A DNA stretch of 64,000 bases from Albirhodobacter sp042466415 (GTDB taxonomy: Bacteria; Pseudomonadota; Alphaproteobacteria; Rhodobacterales; Rhodobacteraceae), in the NCBI RefSeq assembly GCF_042466415.1, contig NZ_JAXHCH010000002.1:1426001-1490000 (forward strand), in the 5' to 3' direction. Within the stretch, counting starts at the first letter, position 1. Every line of letters starts with the position of its first letter. Shown here one piece after another: positions 47,214 through 56,507 of this stretch. The notes below the pieces were generated by a model. That model was not told the DNA's origin. It was given only the letters and a program-made list of their open reading frames with translations, and searched no databases. The position numbers and the translations under genes were made by a program.

Positions 47214-49802
47214 ATGGACGGCCAAATCTCCCCGCTCGCCCCGACACCTACCTTGTTGGCCGACTACCAACCCTACCCCTTCGACCTCTCGCGCACGCAG
47301 CTTCGCTTCGCGCTTGCGCCGACCGCCACCCGCGTGATCGCCCGCCTGCATCTGACGCCGCACGGTCAGATCGCGGATCTGGTTCTCGACGGCGAAGGGT
47401 TGAAGCTGCAGCGGATTGAAATCGACGGCGTGGCTGTGACGGGATATCACCTCACCGACACCGTCCTGACGATCCCCGCAGAGCGGCTGCCGCGCGCCGC
47501 GTTCGTCCTCGAGACGGAGGTCGAGATCGCACCCGCGAGCAACACCGCGCTTGAGGGGCTCTATATGTCCAATGGCATGTATTGCACGCAATGTGAGGCG
47601 GAAGGCTTCCGCAAAATTACCTTCTACCCCGACCGCCCCGATGTCATGAGCCGCTTTGATGTGCGTATTGAGGGCAGGGAGCCTGTCTTGCTCTCAAACG
47701 GCAATCCCGTCGCGTCAGGCAAGGATGACGACGGGCGCGGATGGGCGGAATGGTCCGACCCTTGGCCGAAGCCTGCGTATCTCTTCGCGCTGGTTGCGGG
47801 GGATTTACGCCATATCTCGGACAGCTTCACCACCTCCGAGGGCCGCGACGTCGCGCTCAATATTTACGTCCGGCCGGGCGATGAAGGGCGCTGCGGCTTC
47901 GCGATGGAGGCATTGATCCGCTCAATGGAGTGGGACGAGCGTGTTTGGGGCCGCGCCTATGACTTGGACATTTTCAACATTGTCGCCGTCGACGACTTCA
48001 ATATGGGCGCGATGGAAAACAAAGGCTTGAACATTTTCAACTCCAAGCTGGTTCTCGCCTCGCCCGAGACCGCGACAGATCTGGATTATGAGCGTATCGA
48101 GGCCGTCATCGGGCACGAGTATTTCCACAACTGGACCGGCAACCGCATCACCTGCCGCGACTGGTTCCAGCTTTGCCTCAAAGAGGGGCTGACGGTCTAC
48201 CGCGACCAGACCTTCACCGCCGATGTCCGCAAGGGCGCGGTGAAGAGGATTGACGATGTGATGACCCTGCGCGCGCGCCAGTTCCGCGAGGATCAAGGCC
48301 CGCTCTCGCACGCCGTGCGCCCCGATAGCTATATCGAGATCAACAATTTCTACACCGCCACGATCTACGAGAAAGGCGCAGAAATCATCGGGATGCTGCG
48401 CAGCGTGATCGGCGAGGAGGCTTGGGCCAAAGGCACCGCGCTCTATTTTGACCGCCACGACGGGCAGGCCTGCACCATTGAAGATTGGCTGGCGGTCTTC
48501 GCGGAGGTCTCCAACCGTGATCTGTCGCAATTCAAGCGATGGTACACGGACGCGGGCACGCCGGAGGTCAGCGTGCGCGAGACTTGGGAAGATGGGCGCT
48601 TTACCCTGACCTTTACCCAAAGCACCGCCCCGACACCCAACCAACCCGACAAACCTGCCCGCGTCATTCCGATTCGTGTCGCGCTGTTTGATCCTTCGGC
48701 CAAAATGCTGGGTACGGAACAGGTTTTGGAAATGGACCAACCCGAGCAGAGCTTCTGCTTTGACGGCTTGGCCGAGCGCCCGCACCCCTCGATCCTTCGG
48801 GGTTTCTCCGCGCCGGTGATGCTGCGGCTTGATCCGACGGTTGATCACCGTGCGTTCCTCTTTGCCCATGACACCGACCCGTTTAATCGATGGGAAGCCG
48901 GTCGCGATCTCGCGCTGGCGGCGCTGGCGGCCTTGTCGAACGGCGCGCCTTTGGCGGCGGCTTCGGATTATCTCTCGGCTTTGGGCGATTTTCTGGCCGA
49001 TCCCCTCCCCGCGCCCGCGTTCCGCGCGCTGTGCTTGCAACTGCCCTCGGATGACGAAATCGCCAAATTGCTGTGCACGCAGGGCGACCTTCCTGATCCG
49101 GATGCGATTGAGGGTGCGCGCAACACCCTTTCTGCCGCGATCGCCAGCCGTCACGAAACGGCTCTCGTAGCGCTTTATGATGCGGCGGAGATTGCGGGCA
49201 CGTATTCGCCCGATGCGGAGCCCACGGGCAAGCGCGCGCTCCGACGTGCAATTTTGGCCCATCTGACCCATATCGATAAAGGCGTGCGCGCGCAGCAAGC
49301 CTTTGCCAACGCGCAGAATATGACGGATCAGATCGGGGCACTCGGCCTGTTGATTGCCCATGGCATCGGCGCCCAAGCCAGCGCCGCGTTCTATGAGCAA
49401 TGGAAGGGGGAGCGGCTGGTGATGGACAAATGGTTCAGCGTCGAGCTGGCCTACGCGCCCAAAGATCAGGCCGTCGCACGCGCGGAGGAATTGGCAGGCC
49501 ACCCGTTGTTCGATTGGAAAAACCCCAATCAATTCCGCGCGTTGCTCGGCGGGCTCGCCGCAAATCACGCCGCGTTCCACCGCGCGGATGGCGCAGGCTA
49601 CCGGTTCTACGGTGATTGGCTTCTCACGCTTGATCCGAAAAATCCGCAGACCGCCGCGCGCATGTCGACCGCGTTCCAGACATGGTCGCAGTTCGACGAT
49701 CGCCGCCGCGCACAGGCACAGATGGTCTTTGCGAAACTCCTCGGCACGCCGTCCCTTTCGCGCGATTTGGGCGAGATGGTTGAGCGGCTCGCAAAAGGCT
49801 AA
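47214..49802 (+). CDS. pepN: Aminopeptidase N (M1 family)
   Basis: This 862-residue zinc aminopeptidase removes N-terminal residues in the cytoplasm. It has the exopeptidase motif GAMEN (about 264-268), the zinc site HEYFHNWTGNR (about 301-311), the third ligand Glu in LKEGLTVYRDQ about 19 residues on, and a long alpha-helical C-terminal domain of PepN type. The ATG at 47214 lies eight bases after AAGGA; a TTG directly before it is also in frame. It is followed by a GC-rich hairpin (49812-49835) without a strong T-run. Confidence 0.95.
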   Translation: MDGQISPLAPTPTLLADYQPYPFDLSRTQLRFALAPTATRVIARLHLTPHGQIADLVLDGEGLKLQRIEIDGVAVTGYHLTDTVLTIPAERLPRAAFVLETEVEIAPASNTALEGLYMSNGMYCTQCEAEGFRKITFYPDRPDVMSRFDVRIEGREPVLLSNGNPVASGKDDDGRGWAEWSDPWPKPAYLFALVAGDLRHISDSFTTSEGRDVALNIYVRPGDEGRCGFAMEALIRSMEWDERVWGRAYDLDIFNIVAVDDFNMGAMENKGLNIFNSKLVLASPETATDLDYERIEAVIGHEYFHNWTGNRITCRDWFQLCLKEGLTVYRDQTFTADVRKGAVKRIDDVMTLRARQFREDQGPLSHAVRPDSYIEINNFYTATIYEKGAEIIGMLRSVIGEEAWAKGTALYFDRHDGQACTIEDWLAVFAEVSNRDLSQFKRWYTDAGTPEVSVRETWEDGRFTLTFTQSTAPTPNQPDKPARVIPIRVALFDPSAKMLGTEQVLEMDQPEQSFCFDGLAERPHPSILRGFSAPVMLRLDPTVDHRAFLFAHDTDPFNRWEAGRDLALAALAALSNGAPLAAASDYLSALGDFLADPLPAPAFRALCLQLPSDDEIAKLLCTQGDLPDPDAIEGARNTLSAAIASRHETALVALYDAAEIAGTYSPDAEPTGKRALRRAILAHLTHIDKGVRAQQAFANAQNMTDQIGALGLLIAHGIGAQASAAFYEQWKGERLVMDKWFSVELAYAPKDQAVARAEELAGHPLFDWKNPNQFRALLGGLAANHAAFHRADGAGYRFYGDWLLTLDPKNPQTAARMSTAFQTWSQFDDRRRAQAQMVFAKLLGTPSLSRDLGEMVERLAKG

Positions 49803-49971
49803 AACAGTCGGGGCCCGCGCGTCATTGCGCGGGCCGGACCTCCCTCGGATTGAGTGCGCCGCACAGATCAATCCGCGCGGAAGGCACCTGCTGTTTCAAT
49901 CTGGTCACCGATCCCGAAATCAAGCGTCTGGGCGCCCTATTTCCGCCACATTAAGCTTGCTTTAGAGGCGA

Positions 49972-50397
49972 ATGACATCCCTTCACCAGTCCTCTGACGT
50001 GTTTTACGAGTACCGTCTTCAAGCCCGACGCCCCGCGACCTATGCCGCGCTCGGCGTTGGCATGATCACGGGATATACGGTCATCTTCGCGAACGCCCTC
50101 CTCGCCGCTATTCCGGTTACAGCCTATATCGGCGTTGTTTTGTGGCGCTTGGTGCGCAACCCGACCGCAGGGCTGCGATTCACGCCCCTTGCGTTAGAGG
50201 TGTTCGACCACCGCGAGATCAGACATTTTCCGTTCCGCGATATCCGGTCCGCACGCCTGAGAACCGGCGTTTTTTCGGATGACGAATGTGTGCTGGTGAT
50301 GGCCAATGGGCCGCGCATTGCCCTGCCGCCAGATGCCCTGCCGCCGATCAAAAAGCTTCGTGCTGAATTTTTGCGCCGCGGGATCATCGCTACCTGA
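49972..50397 (+). CDS. Two-helix membrane protein with a PH-like domain, unknown function
   Basis: This 141-residue protein has two closely spaced hydrophobic segments (about 24-44 and 45-60: TYAALGVGMITGYTVIFANALL, VTAYIGVVLWRL) and a C-terminal beta-rich part (RFTPLALEVFDHREIRHFPFRDIRSARL and ECVLVMANGPRIALPPDAL) resembling bacterial PH-like domains such as YdbT. The function is unknown. A GAGGCG site lies just before the ATG. It is adjacent to the lytic transglycosylase gene on the opposite strand. Confidence 0.7.
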   Translation: MTSLHQSSDVFYEYRLQARRPATYAALGVGMITGYTVIFANALLAAIPVTAYIGVVLWRLVRNPTAGLRFTPLALEVFDHREIRHFPFRDIRSARLRTGVFSDDECVLVMANGPRIALPPDALPPIKKLRAEFLRRGIIAT

Positions 50398-50421
50398 TCC
50401 GCGCGTCCGAGTGCGCCCTGT

Positions 50422-51255
50422 TTATTTCCCTTGGCAATAGGGCTGCTTGCGCGTCCAGGCCGCGATATTCTCGCGCAGCTCCGGCTTGCGCATCACCGCC
50501 CAATCCCGCGCCGCGCCGCGCCATGCACCCGCTTTGCCGGCAATCTGCCCGTCGCGCCCCACTTGGCGCGCGAGGATCTTGATCGCGCAACTCACATTAG
50601 CCGCGCCAATTTTGAGCCCGTCCGCCGTCTGATCCTCCGGCAGCTTGCAATTATAATGCTGCGCCGTCGCGGGTGAAATCTGCATCAACCCAATCCAACG
50701 CCCGCCGCCGCCAGCCGCTCGTGGCTTGAAATGGCTTTCAAACCGCGCGATGCCGGACACGAGCGCCGCCCAAAATGCGGCACGCTCATAATCGCTTGCA
50801 CCCGCATACGCGGGGCAAAACGTATCGATATCGCTCGGGATCTGGCCCGTGAGAGTGCCGCTGTTGCGCTCGATCGCGCTGATGGCGGCATAGCTCCACG
50901 CGCCAGCATTTTGTCGCCCGTCCCAGCGCAGCTTGGGGATGCGCGGCCCCTCCCATGGACGTTCAACGGGCCGATCCGATCGCGCAGGCGCGGCGGGCGT
51001 CTTGTAGCGGTCAATCTGAAGACCAAGATGCGCCACCTGCGCACGGTCCGCCCAAGCCAGCGCCGTGATCTCGGGGGTTGGAGGGGCGGGCGTAATGGCC
51101 GGTTCGGCCGCCTCAAGCGTCACGGCAAGCGGCTGCGCCACGGCACCATGCCCCGCGATAGTGAAAGACATGAGCGCGCAAACAAGCGGCGCCACAACGC
51201 CATGGGCGATCTGCTTTCGGCGGGCAAAAGCGATGCCGTTCGGCCTGATCCCCAT
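50422..51255 (-). CDS. Lytic transglycosylase (SLT domain)
   Basis: This 277-residue secreted murein hydrolase has an N-terminal signal (VVAPLVCALMSFTIAGHGAVA) and a Pro/Ala-rich linker to about residue 100. The SLT domain shows the catalytic Glu in SGIARFESHFKP and the GLMQISPATAQHYNC segment. It cleaves peptidoglycan glycan strands by forming 1,6-anhydro ends. The first 15 codons are basic; the start could also be one of the later Mets. No flagellar or secretion genes are near. Confidence 0.87.
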   Translation of the reverse strand: MGIRPNGIAFARRKQIAHGVVAPLVCALMSFTIAGHGAVAQPLAVTLEAAEPAITPAPPTPEITALAWADRAQVAHLGLQIDRYKTPAAPARSDRPVERPWEGPRIPKLRWDGRQNAGAWSYAAISAIERNSGTLTGQIPSDIDTFCPAYAGASDYERAAFWAALVSGIARFESHFKPRAAGGGGRWIGLMQISPATAQHYNCKLPEDQTADGLKIGAANVSCAIKILARQVGRDGQIAGKAGAWRGAARDWAVMRKPELRENIAAWTRKQPYCQGK

Positions 51256-51611
51256 GTCGCGCCCCTCGCAATAAACCCGTTCTATCTCGTCAACAGCGCG
51301 GGTAGCGCGCGCGAAATTCTCACCCCAATGATGCCGCCACCCGCCCAGCGCGGCAAGTCTTAATGACGGGCTCAGGCGGAGCGCCGCCCATCAGTACCAA
51401 TCAAGGCCCGGATTGTCATGCGATGCCTCCTGCGCAAGACACCCCGCCCCAACGCGATTTGCCCGCACGATTTGCGGACATGATCCCAACCGCTCCCCCT
51501 CTTGCCCAGCCCTGATCCCTGCCCTATTACAGAGCCCGACCCGCAGGCCCGTTCCGGCCCGCCGATTGAGACAGCCGGCCCCCAAAGCCCGACGCGCAAA
51601 GGATGCAGCAC
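51256..51611. other. Upstream region of gatB with a possible 15-codon ORF
   Basis: This 356-base gap is non-coding except for a minus-strand 15-codon ORF (51372-51419, MTIRALIGTDGRRSA) that has a perfect AGGAGG at a six-base spacing. That peptide may be a leader, a tiny gene or chance. No terminator with a T-run is seen. The gatB promoter must lie here. Confidence 0.35.
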
Positions 51612-53126
51612 ATGCTCGACCATCTCGCCTATACCTCGCCCGAACCAAAAGTCATCGCAGGAGCGAAAGACGATTGGGAACTGGTGATCGGGATGGAGAT
51701 CCACGCACAGGTCGCCACCAACGCAAAGCTGTTCTCTGGCGCATCCACCCTGTTTGGATCCGAGCCAAACTCGAACGTAGCCTTTGTCGATGCCGCGATG
51801 CCCGGCATGTTGCCCGTCATCAACGAATATTGCGTCGAGCAAGCCGTGCGGACGGGCCTTGGCCTCAACGCGCAAATCAACCTATTCTCCGCCTTCGACC
51901 GCAAGAATTATTTCTACCCCGATCTTCCGCAAGGCTATCAGATTTCGCAGCTCTACCATCCGATCGTCGGTGAGGGTGAAATCCTCGTTGATATGGGGCC
52001 GGGCGTTGCGCGGCTGGTGCGGGTCGAGCGGATCCATCTGGAGCAAGACGCCGGTAAATCGATCCACGACATGGACCCCAATATGTCCTTCGTCGACCTG
52101 AACCGCACCGGCGTTGCGCTGATGGAGATCGTCTCGCGCCCCGATATCCGCGGGCCGGAGGAGGCGGCGGCCTATGTCGTGAAGCTGCGCCAGATCTTGC
52201 GCTACCTTGGCACCTGTGATGGCAACATGCAAAACGGCAATTTGCGCGCAGATGTGAACGTCTCGGTGTGCAAGCGCGGCCAATACGAGAAATTCCGCGA
52301 GACGGGTGACTTCAAACATCTCGGCACGCGCTGCGAGATCAAGAATATGAACTCGATGCGCTTCATCCAGCTCGCGATTGACTACGAAGCCCGCCGTCAG
52401 ATCGCGATCATCGAAGACGGCGGCGAGGTCAAACAAGAGACTCGCCTTTATGATGCCGACAAGAACGAGACCCGTTCGATGCGATCAAAGGAAGAAGCGC
52501 ATGATTACCGCTACTTCCCCTGCCCTGACCTTTTGCCACTGGAAATCGAACAGGCATGGGTGGACGACATCGCCGCCAAAATGCCGGAACTTCCGGATGC
52601 GAAAAAGATCCGGTTCGTCAAGGAATTCGGTCTGTCGGAATATGATGCGAACGTCTTGACGGCGGAGGCCGAGAACGCGGCCTTCTTCGAGAAGGTCGCA
52701 GAGGGCAATGACGGAAAAATCGCCGCGAACTGGGTGATCAACGAACTCTTTGGTCGCCTCAAAAAGGACGATAAAGGCATCAACGAAAGCCCTGTCTCGC
52801 CCCAGCAACTCGGCCAGATCGTCGCCTTGATCAAATCGGGCGACATCTCGGGCAAGATCGCGAAAGACCTGTTCGAAATCGTCTACACCGAGGGCGGTGA
52901 TCCGGCGCAAATCGTGGTCGAGCGCGGCATGAAACAGGTCACCGATCTCGGTGCGATCGAGGCGCAGGTTGACGAGATCATCGCAGCCAATCCCGAGCAG
53001 GTCGAAAAAGCCAAGCAAAACCCGAAACTTGCGGGTTGGTTCACGGGACAGGTTCTTAAAGCCTCGGGCGGCAAGGCCAATCCGGCAGCGGTCAACGAGA
53101 TCGTCGCCAAGAAACTTGGTTTCTGA
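51612..53126 (+). CDS. gatB: Aspartyl/glutamyl-tRNA(Asn/Gln) amidotransferase subunit B
   Basis: This 504-residue subunit of GatCAB carries the kinase-like step that converts misacylated Glu-tRNA(Gln) or Asp-tRNA(Asn) to the amide form. The signature WELVIGMEIHAQVATNAKLFS, NYFYPDLPQGYQISQ, SFVDLNRTGVALMEIVSRPD and NGNLRADVNVSV is complete, and the YqeY-like tail ends NEIVAKKLGF. The ATG at 51612 lies nine bases after AAGGA; an ATG at 51603 is too close. gatC and gatA are not in this window. Confidence 0.96.
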   Translation: MLDHLAYTSPEPKVIAGAKDDWELVIGMEIHAQVATNAKLFSGASTLFGSEPNSNVAFVDAAMPGMLPVINEYCVEQAVRTGLGLNAQINLFSAFDRKNYFYPDLPQGYQISQLYHPIVGEGEILVDMGPGVARLVRVERIHLEQDAGKSIHDMDPNMSFVDLNRTGVALMEIVSRPDIRGPEEAAAYVVKLRQILRYLGTCDGNMQNGNLRADVNVSVCKRGQYEKFRETGDFKHLGTRCEIKNMNSMRFIQLAIDYEARRQIAIIEDGGEVKQETRLYDADKNETRSMRSKEEAHDYRYFPCPDLLPLEIEQAWVDDIAAKMPELPDAKKIRFVKEFGLSEYDANVLTAEAENAAFFEKVAEGNDGKIAANWVINELFGRLKKDDKGINESPVSPQQLGQIVALIKSGDISGKIAKDLFEIVYTEGGDPAQIVVERGMKQVTDLGAIEAQVDEIIAANPEQVEKAKQNPKLAGWFTGQVLKASGGKANPAAVNEIVAKKLGF

Positions 53127-53160
53127 TCGACGCCTCGGACCCCAAAGACCCAATCATGCG

Positions 53161-53187
53161 AAGGCGCCTCGACGCGGGGCGCCTTTT
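53161..53187 (+). terminator. gatB terminator
   Basis: AAGGCGCC (53161-53168) and GGCGCCTT (53178-53185) form a perfect stem ending in TTTT. Confidence 0.7.
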
Positions 53188-53293
53188 GCGTCGATCTGGC
53201 GACAGTGCGCGGGCTTGTGCACGCTGTCACACTCTCGTCAATTGACCCCAACGCCTCAAAGGCCTAAACGACTTTGGCAAAACGAGGTGACCC

Positions 53294-53689
53294 ATGCCGC
53301 AGTATGAATATACGCTCCGCCCTGCGCCGACACGCGCCGAAAAGCATCGGACGCTGAAAACCAATGCCGACAAATTCGCGCAGACGCTCACCGATGCGAT
53401 CAACGAATTGGCGCGCGAAGGCTGGGAGTTCCAAGGGGTTGAGGCCCTGCCCGCTGATGAGCGCTCGGGCCTGACATCGCGCACGACCGTCATCCACAAC
53501 CTGATGGTCTTCCGCCGCGAGAAACCGGCCTCAAAGCAGCAAGCGACGCTCACTGCGACGGGCGATGCGATGCAAATCGCAAATGCGAACGGCCCTGTGA
53601 CGACCTCGGAAAGCGCGAAACCGGTGGCACGCTCGCTATCGACCGCGAGCAACGAAGGCCTGGCGCCCCGTTTGGGGCCAGCGGAGTAA
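53294..53689 (+). CDS. DUF4177-type small protein
   Basis: This 131-residue protein starts MPQYEYTLRPAPTRAEKHR. It has the family core FAQTLTDAINELAREGWEFQGVEALPADERSGLTSRTTVIHNLMVFRRE (about 30-78) and a long, disordered Ala/Thr-rich tail. The family (DUF4177-like) is widespread in Rhodobacterales with no assigned function; the core is a small alpha-beta fold built round the GWEFQG turn. It is separated from gatB by a terminator. Confidence 0.8.
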   Translation: MPQYEYTLRPAPTRAEKHRTLKTNADKFAQTLTDAINELAREGWEFQGVEALPADERSGLTSRTTVIHNLMVFRREKPASKQQATLTATGDAMQIANANGPVTTSESAKPVARSLSTASNEGLAPRLGPAE

Positions 53690-53896
53690 CCCCGCGGTCC
53701 TTCTCCCGCTCCCGCTCTTAACAACACGCTCTGGCACGCCGCAGGGCAGGATGGAAATCCTGCCGTAAAGAAATATTTTGTTTTCAATGAGCTAGTCAGA
53801 TTTGAACGATATTTTTCGCGCAGCCCCTTATCCATCTCGCGCAAATCGCATAGACTGCACCCCCCGAGTCAGACAGGCAGTGAAAAGAAGGTCAAA

Positions 53897-54523
53897 ATGC
53901 AAAACGATCCCTTCGGATTTAACATCTCCGCGGCCTCTGACAAAAAGAAACGTCAGAAGGGGAAGCGCGGCATGTCCGGCGCTTTCGAAACCTCGACACG
54001 CCAATGCGACCGTGCGGGCTGTGAGGAGCGCGGCCAATATCGCGCGCCCAAGAGCCCGAAGATCCTCGATGACTACTTCTGGTTCTGCAAAGATCACGTG
54101 CGTGAATACAATCTGAACTGGAATTACTTCCAAGGTCAGTCCGAGGAGGAATTCCAAGCCTTCCTCGATAACGCAACCGTTTGGGAACGCCCCACCAAGC
54201 CCTTCAACCGCGCCAATGATGAAAAACTCGGCTGGTCGCGGCATGGGATTTCCGACCCGATGGAAATTTTGGGGCAAAACGCGACGCAAAACCCGGGCCG
54301 TCAGGTGGTGGGCCGGAAGTTGCCACCCACCGAGCGCCGCGCAGTCGAGATTCTCGAGGGCCGCGACACCATGACCAAGCCGGAACTGCGCAAGCAATAC
54401 AAGGCCCTGATCAAGGTTCTGCATCCCGATATGAACGGCGGCGACCGCAGTCAGGAAGAATTGTTGCAACAAGTCGTCTGGGCATGGGATCAGATCAAGG
54501 AAAGCAAAAGCTTCCGCGATTGA
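53897..54523 (+). CDS. J-domain (DnaJ-like) protein with a novel N-terminal region
   Basis: This 208-residue protein ends in a J domain (about 155-205), with the conserved HPD tripeptide (about 176-178) in KALIKVLHPDMNGGDRSQEELL, so it should stimulate a DnaK-type ATPase. The N-terminal 130 residues are conserved-looking: basic DKKKRQKGKRG, CDRAGCEERGQYRAPKSP, YFWFCKDHVREYNLNWNYFQGQSEEEF. The Cys/His pattern C-x4-C..C-x2-H may bind zinc. AGAAGG precedes the ATG. It is typical of alphaproteobacteria and is not DnaJ itself. Confidence 0.85.
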   Translation: MQNDPFGFNISAASDKKKRQKGKRGMSGAFETSTRQCDRAGCEERGQYRAPKSPKILDDYFWFCKDHVREYNLNWNYFQGQSEEEFQAFLDNATVWERPTKPFNRANDEKLGWSRHGISDPMEILGQNATQNPGRQVVGRKLPPTERRAVEILEGRDTMTKPELRKQYKALIKVLHPDMNGGDRSQEELLQQVVWAWDQIKESKSFRD

Positions 54524-54546
54524 TCGCGCTTGCCTCGAAGTTAAAA

Positions 54547-54582
54547 GCCCCGCCAGAGATCGCTCTGGCGGGGCTTTTTTTT
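54547..54582 (+). terminator. Strong terminator after the J-domain gene
   Basis: GCCCCGCCAGAG (54547-54558) and CTCTGGCGGGGC (54563-54574) form a perfect 12-bp stem followed by eight T. With TTAAAA on the other side it may also serve the convergent TetR gene. Confidence 0.92.
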
Positions 54583-54604
54583 GTGATGCGCGTGTGTGAC
54601 GTCC

Positions 54605-55315
54605 CTAGGCGGCGTATAGCATCAAGAACAGGCGTGTTGCCCGCCGCGCGCGGCGCTCGATTTCGCTCGGCGGAAGGGGCGCGGCAGCATCAAGAAGGCA
54701 GAGCAGTTGGGTATCGCCCTTGAGGAGCGCAAGATAGTCCTCGGCGGCCTCCAAAGCGCCATCGGGAAGCGTCAGCCGCCCGCGGTGACCCTCCTGCGCG
54801 ATCTCCACCCCCGTCTGCGCTTCGAGCCAGCGCGCGAGGCGCGGCAAAGACGCCCCGCGCCCCCCCAACACCAAATGCCCGCCAAGATCCGCCCGCCCCG
54901 CCTCGGCGATTGCGGCACGGTGCAAAGCAATGGATTGTGGCCCCACCAAAAGCGCCAGCATCACCTCGCCCCATGCCGTCAACCCCGCGGAGAGATCGCC
55001 GTCATTCGCCTCCAAACTCTTGCCCAAAGCTTCGTCCAACTGTGCCGAACGCAGCGAAACAAGCTCCTCAAAGAACCGCGATTTATCCCCGAACCACGCG
55101 TATATCGTCTCTTTCGAGGCGCTCGCGCGTTGGGCGATCTTGGTCATCGTCGTGCCTTGCCAGCCCGACTCGGCCAGAACTTCGATTCCCGCCTGCAAAA
55201 ATTCTGACCGGCGCGCATCTTTCGCGGTGGCAGCCGCGGCTGCGCGCTCCGAAAGGCTGACCGGAAACAGATCCTCGGCGTCTGGGTGGGAGAGCTGCGT
55301 CATCGATCCGATCAT
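54605..55315 (-). CDS. TetR/AcrR-family transcriptional regulator
   Basis: This 236-residue repressor has an N-terminal helix-turn-helix (about 35-80): RRSEFLQAGIEVLAESGWQGTTMTKIAQRASASKETIYAWFGDKSRFFEEL. The C-terminal part is a TetR ligand-binding domain of the AefR-like type. It overlaps the DUF808 gene by four bases (ATGA), so it may be translated together with it and could regulate the pair. The ligand and operator are unknown. The first Met may be preceded by a second start four codons in. Confidence 0.86.
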   Translation of the reverse strand: MIGSMTQLSHPDAEDLFPVSLSERAAAAATAKDARRSEFLQAGIEVLAESGWQGTTMTKIAQRASASKETIYAWFGDKSRFFEELVSLRSAQLDEALGKSLEANDGDLSAGLTAWGEVMLALLVGPQSIALHRAAIAEAGRADLGGHLVLGGRGASLPRLARWLEAQTGVEIAQEGHRGRLTLPDGALEAAEDYLALLKGDTQLLCLLDAAAPLPPSEIERRARRATRLFLMLYAA

Positions 55316-56274
55316 GCCTTGCGTGTCACGGCATGGATCGCCGGATCAATAATCTTCGCCACGATCGGGATCAAAATCATCCCGATGATCAGCCCGAACA
55401 CCCCGTCAAAGAACGCCGTAACCGCCCATTCAACGATCCCCGCGAACTCCGGCAATGCCGCAGCCGCCGCCACCGCCTGATGATGTATCCAGTCATAGGG
55501 CGCGTGCAAACCCAGCTCGCCCAAGCCATGCAGCAAGATCGAGCCGCCGACCCAGATCATCGCCGCCGTGCCCACCGCCATCAAGGCGGCCAAGAATCCC
55601 GGCATGATCTGAACGATCCCGCGCCCCAACGCCCGTGTCGCCGCCAGACGTCCGACGCGCGCAAGCCACAGCCCGACATCATCCGCCTTCACAATCAAAG
55701 CCACACCGCCGTAAACAATAACCGTGATCCCGACCGCCACCATCGCAAGTGCAATCGCCTGCATCCAGACCGGCTGGCCCGCGGGCAACGCCGCAAGCGC
55801 GATCGTCATGATCTCCGCCGAGAGAATAAAATCGGTTTTCACCGCGCCCGCAATTTTGCTCGCTTCAAGATGTTCCGCATCGTCCGTGGCGGGCAAATGA
55901 CCGTCGGCATAGGGCGCGTGAGGCTTGAACAGGTGATAGATTTTCTCCGCCCCCTCAAAACAAAGATAGCTCCCCCCCAACATAAGCAGCGGCACAATCA
56001 ACCAAGGCGCGAAGGCCGATAGCAAAAGCGCGGCAGGCAACAATATCAAAAGCTTATTACGAATTGAGCCGATGGCGATCTTGCCCACAATTGGCAATTC
56101 GCGCGCCGGTGAGAACCCCGCGACATATTTTGGCGTCACAGCGGCGTCATCGATCACCGCCCCCGCCGCCTTCGCCCCCGCTTTGGCCGCGCCCGCTGCG
56201 ATATCGTCGATACTGGTTGCCGCCACTTTGGCAATCGTCGCTACATCGTCCAGTAGCGCGAGAAGTCCGCTCAT
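55312..56274 (-). CDS. DUF808 (YedI-like) inner-membrane protein
   Basis: This 320-residue multi-pass protein starts MSGLLALLDDVATIAKVAATSIDDIAAGAAKAGAKAAGAVIDDAAVTPKYV, the hallmark of the DUF808/YedI family. Several hydrophobic segments follow (about 82-112, 165-185, 190-215, 240-262, 290-312). The function is unknown. The ATG at 56272-56274 follows GAGGTGAC; 57 open codons upstream are non-homologous. It is the first of two genes with the downstream TetR. Confidence 0.87.
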   Translation of the reverse strand: MSGLLALLDDVATIAKVAATSIDDIAAGAAKAGAKAAGAVIDDAAVTPKYVAGFSPARELPIVGKIAIGSIRNKLLILLPAALLLSAFAPWLIVPLLMLGGSYLCFEGAEKIYHLFKPHAPYADGHLPATDDAEHLEASKIAGAVKTDFILSAEIMTIALAALPAGQPVWMQAIALAMVAVGITVIVYGGVALIVKADDVGLWLARVGRLAATRALGRGIVQIMPGFLAALMAVGTAAMIWVGGSILLHGLGELGLHAPYDWIHHQAVAAAAALPEFAGIVEWAVTAFFDGVFGLIIGMILIPIVAKIIDPAIHAVTRKA

Positions 56275-56507
56275 AATGTCACCTCGTTTGGTTTGCGTCA
56301 CTCTACCGAAGCCGCACGCGAGTGACAACGCGCGCCCAACGCTCATGTTCCCGCTCCCTGCCGCCCCGATTACACCGCCAATCGCGCCACGCAGATGTTG
56401 CGATAGATCACAACGAAATCCACTTGCCCTTGCAGCCCTGCGCAATATGTTTCACAAAACCTGCAAACGGGGCTGCATAGGGCCGCCCGAGAGGAAAAGG
56501 CGCGACG

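Noticed and set aside
47922..49871. 649-codon minus-strand open frame
   Set aside because: It is antisense to pepN, which has complete catalytic motifs; the composition is that of a mirror frame.
53745..53764. Hairpin GGCAGGAT/ATCCTGCC after the DUF4177 gene as terminator
   Set aside because: No T-run follows directly; it may be a weak terminator but I do not list it as one.
56275..56507. Possible cobalamin riboswitch upstream of cobS
   Set aside because: I looked for the conserved B12-box (GCCACTG-like) and multi-stem core; nothing convincing is seen in this 233-base gap.
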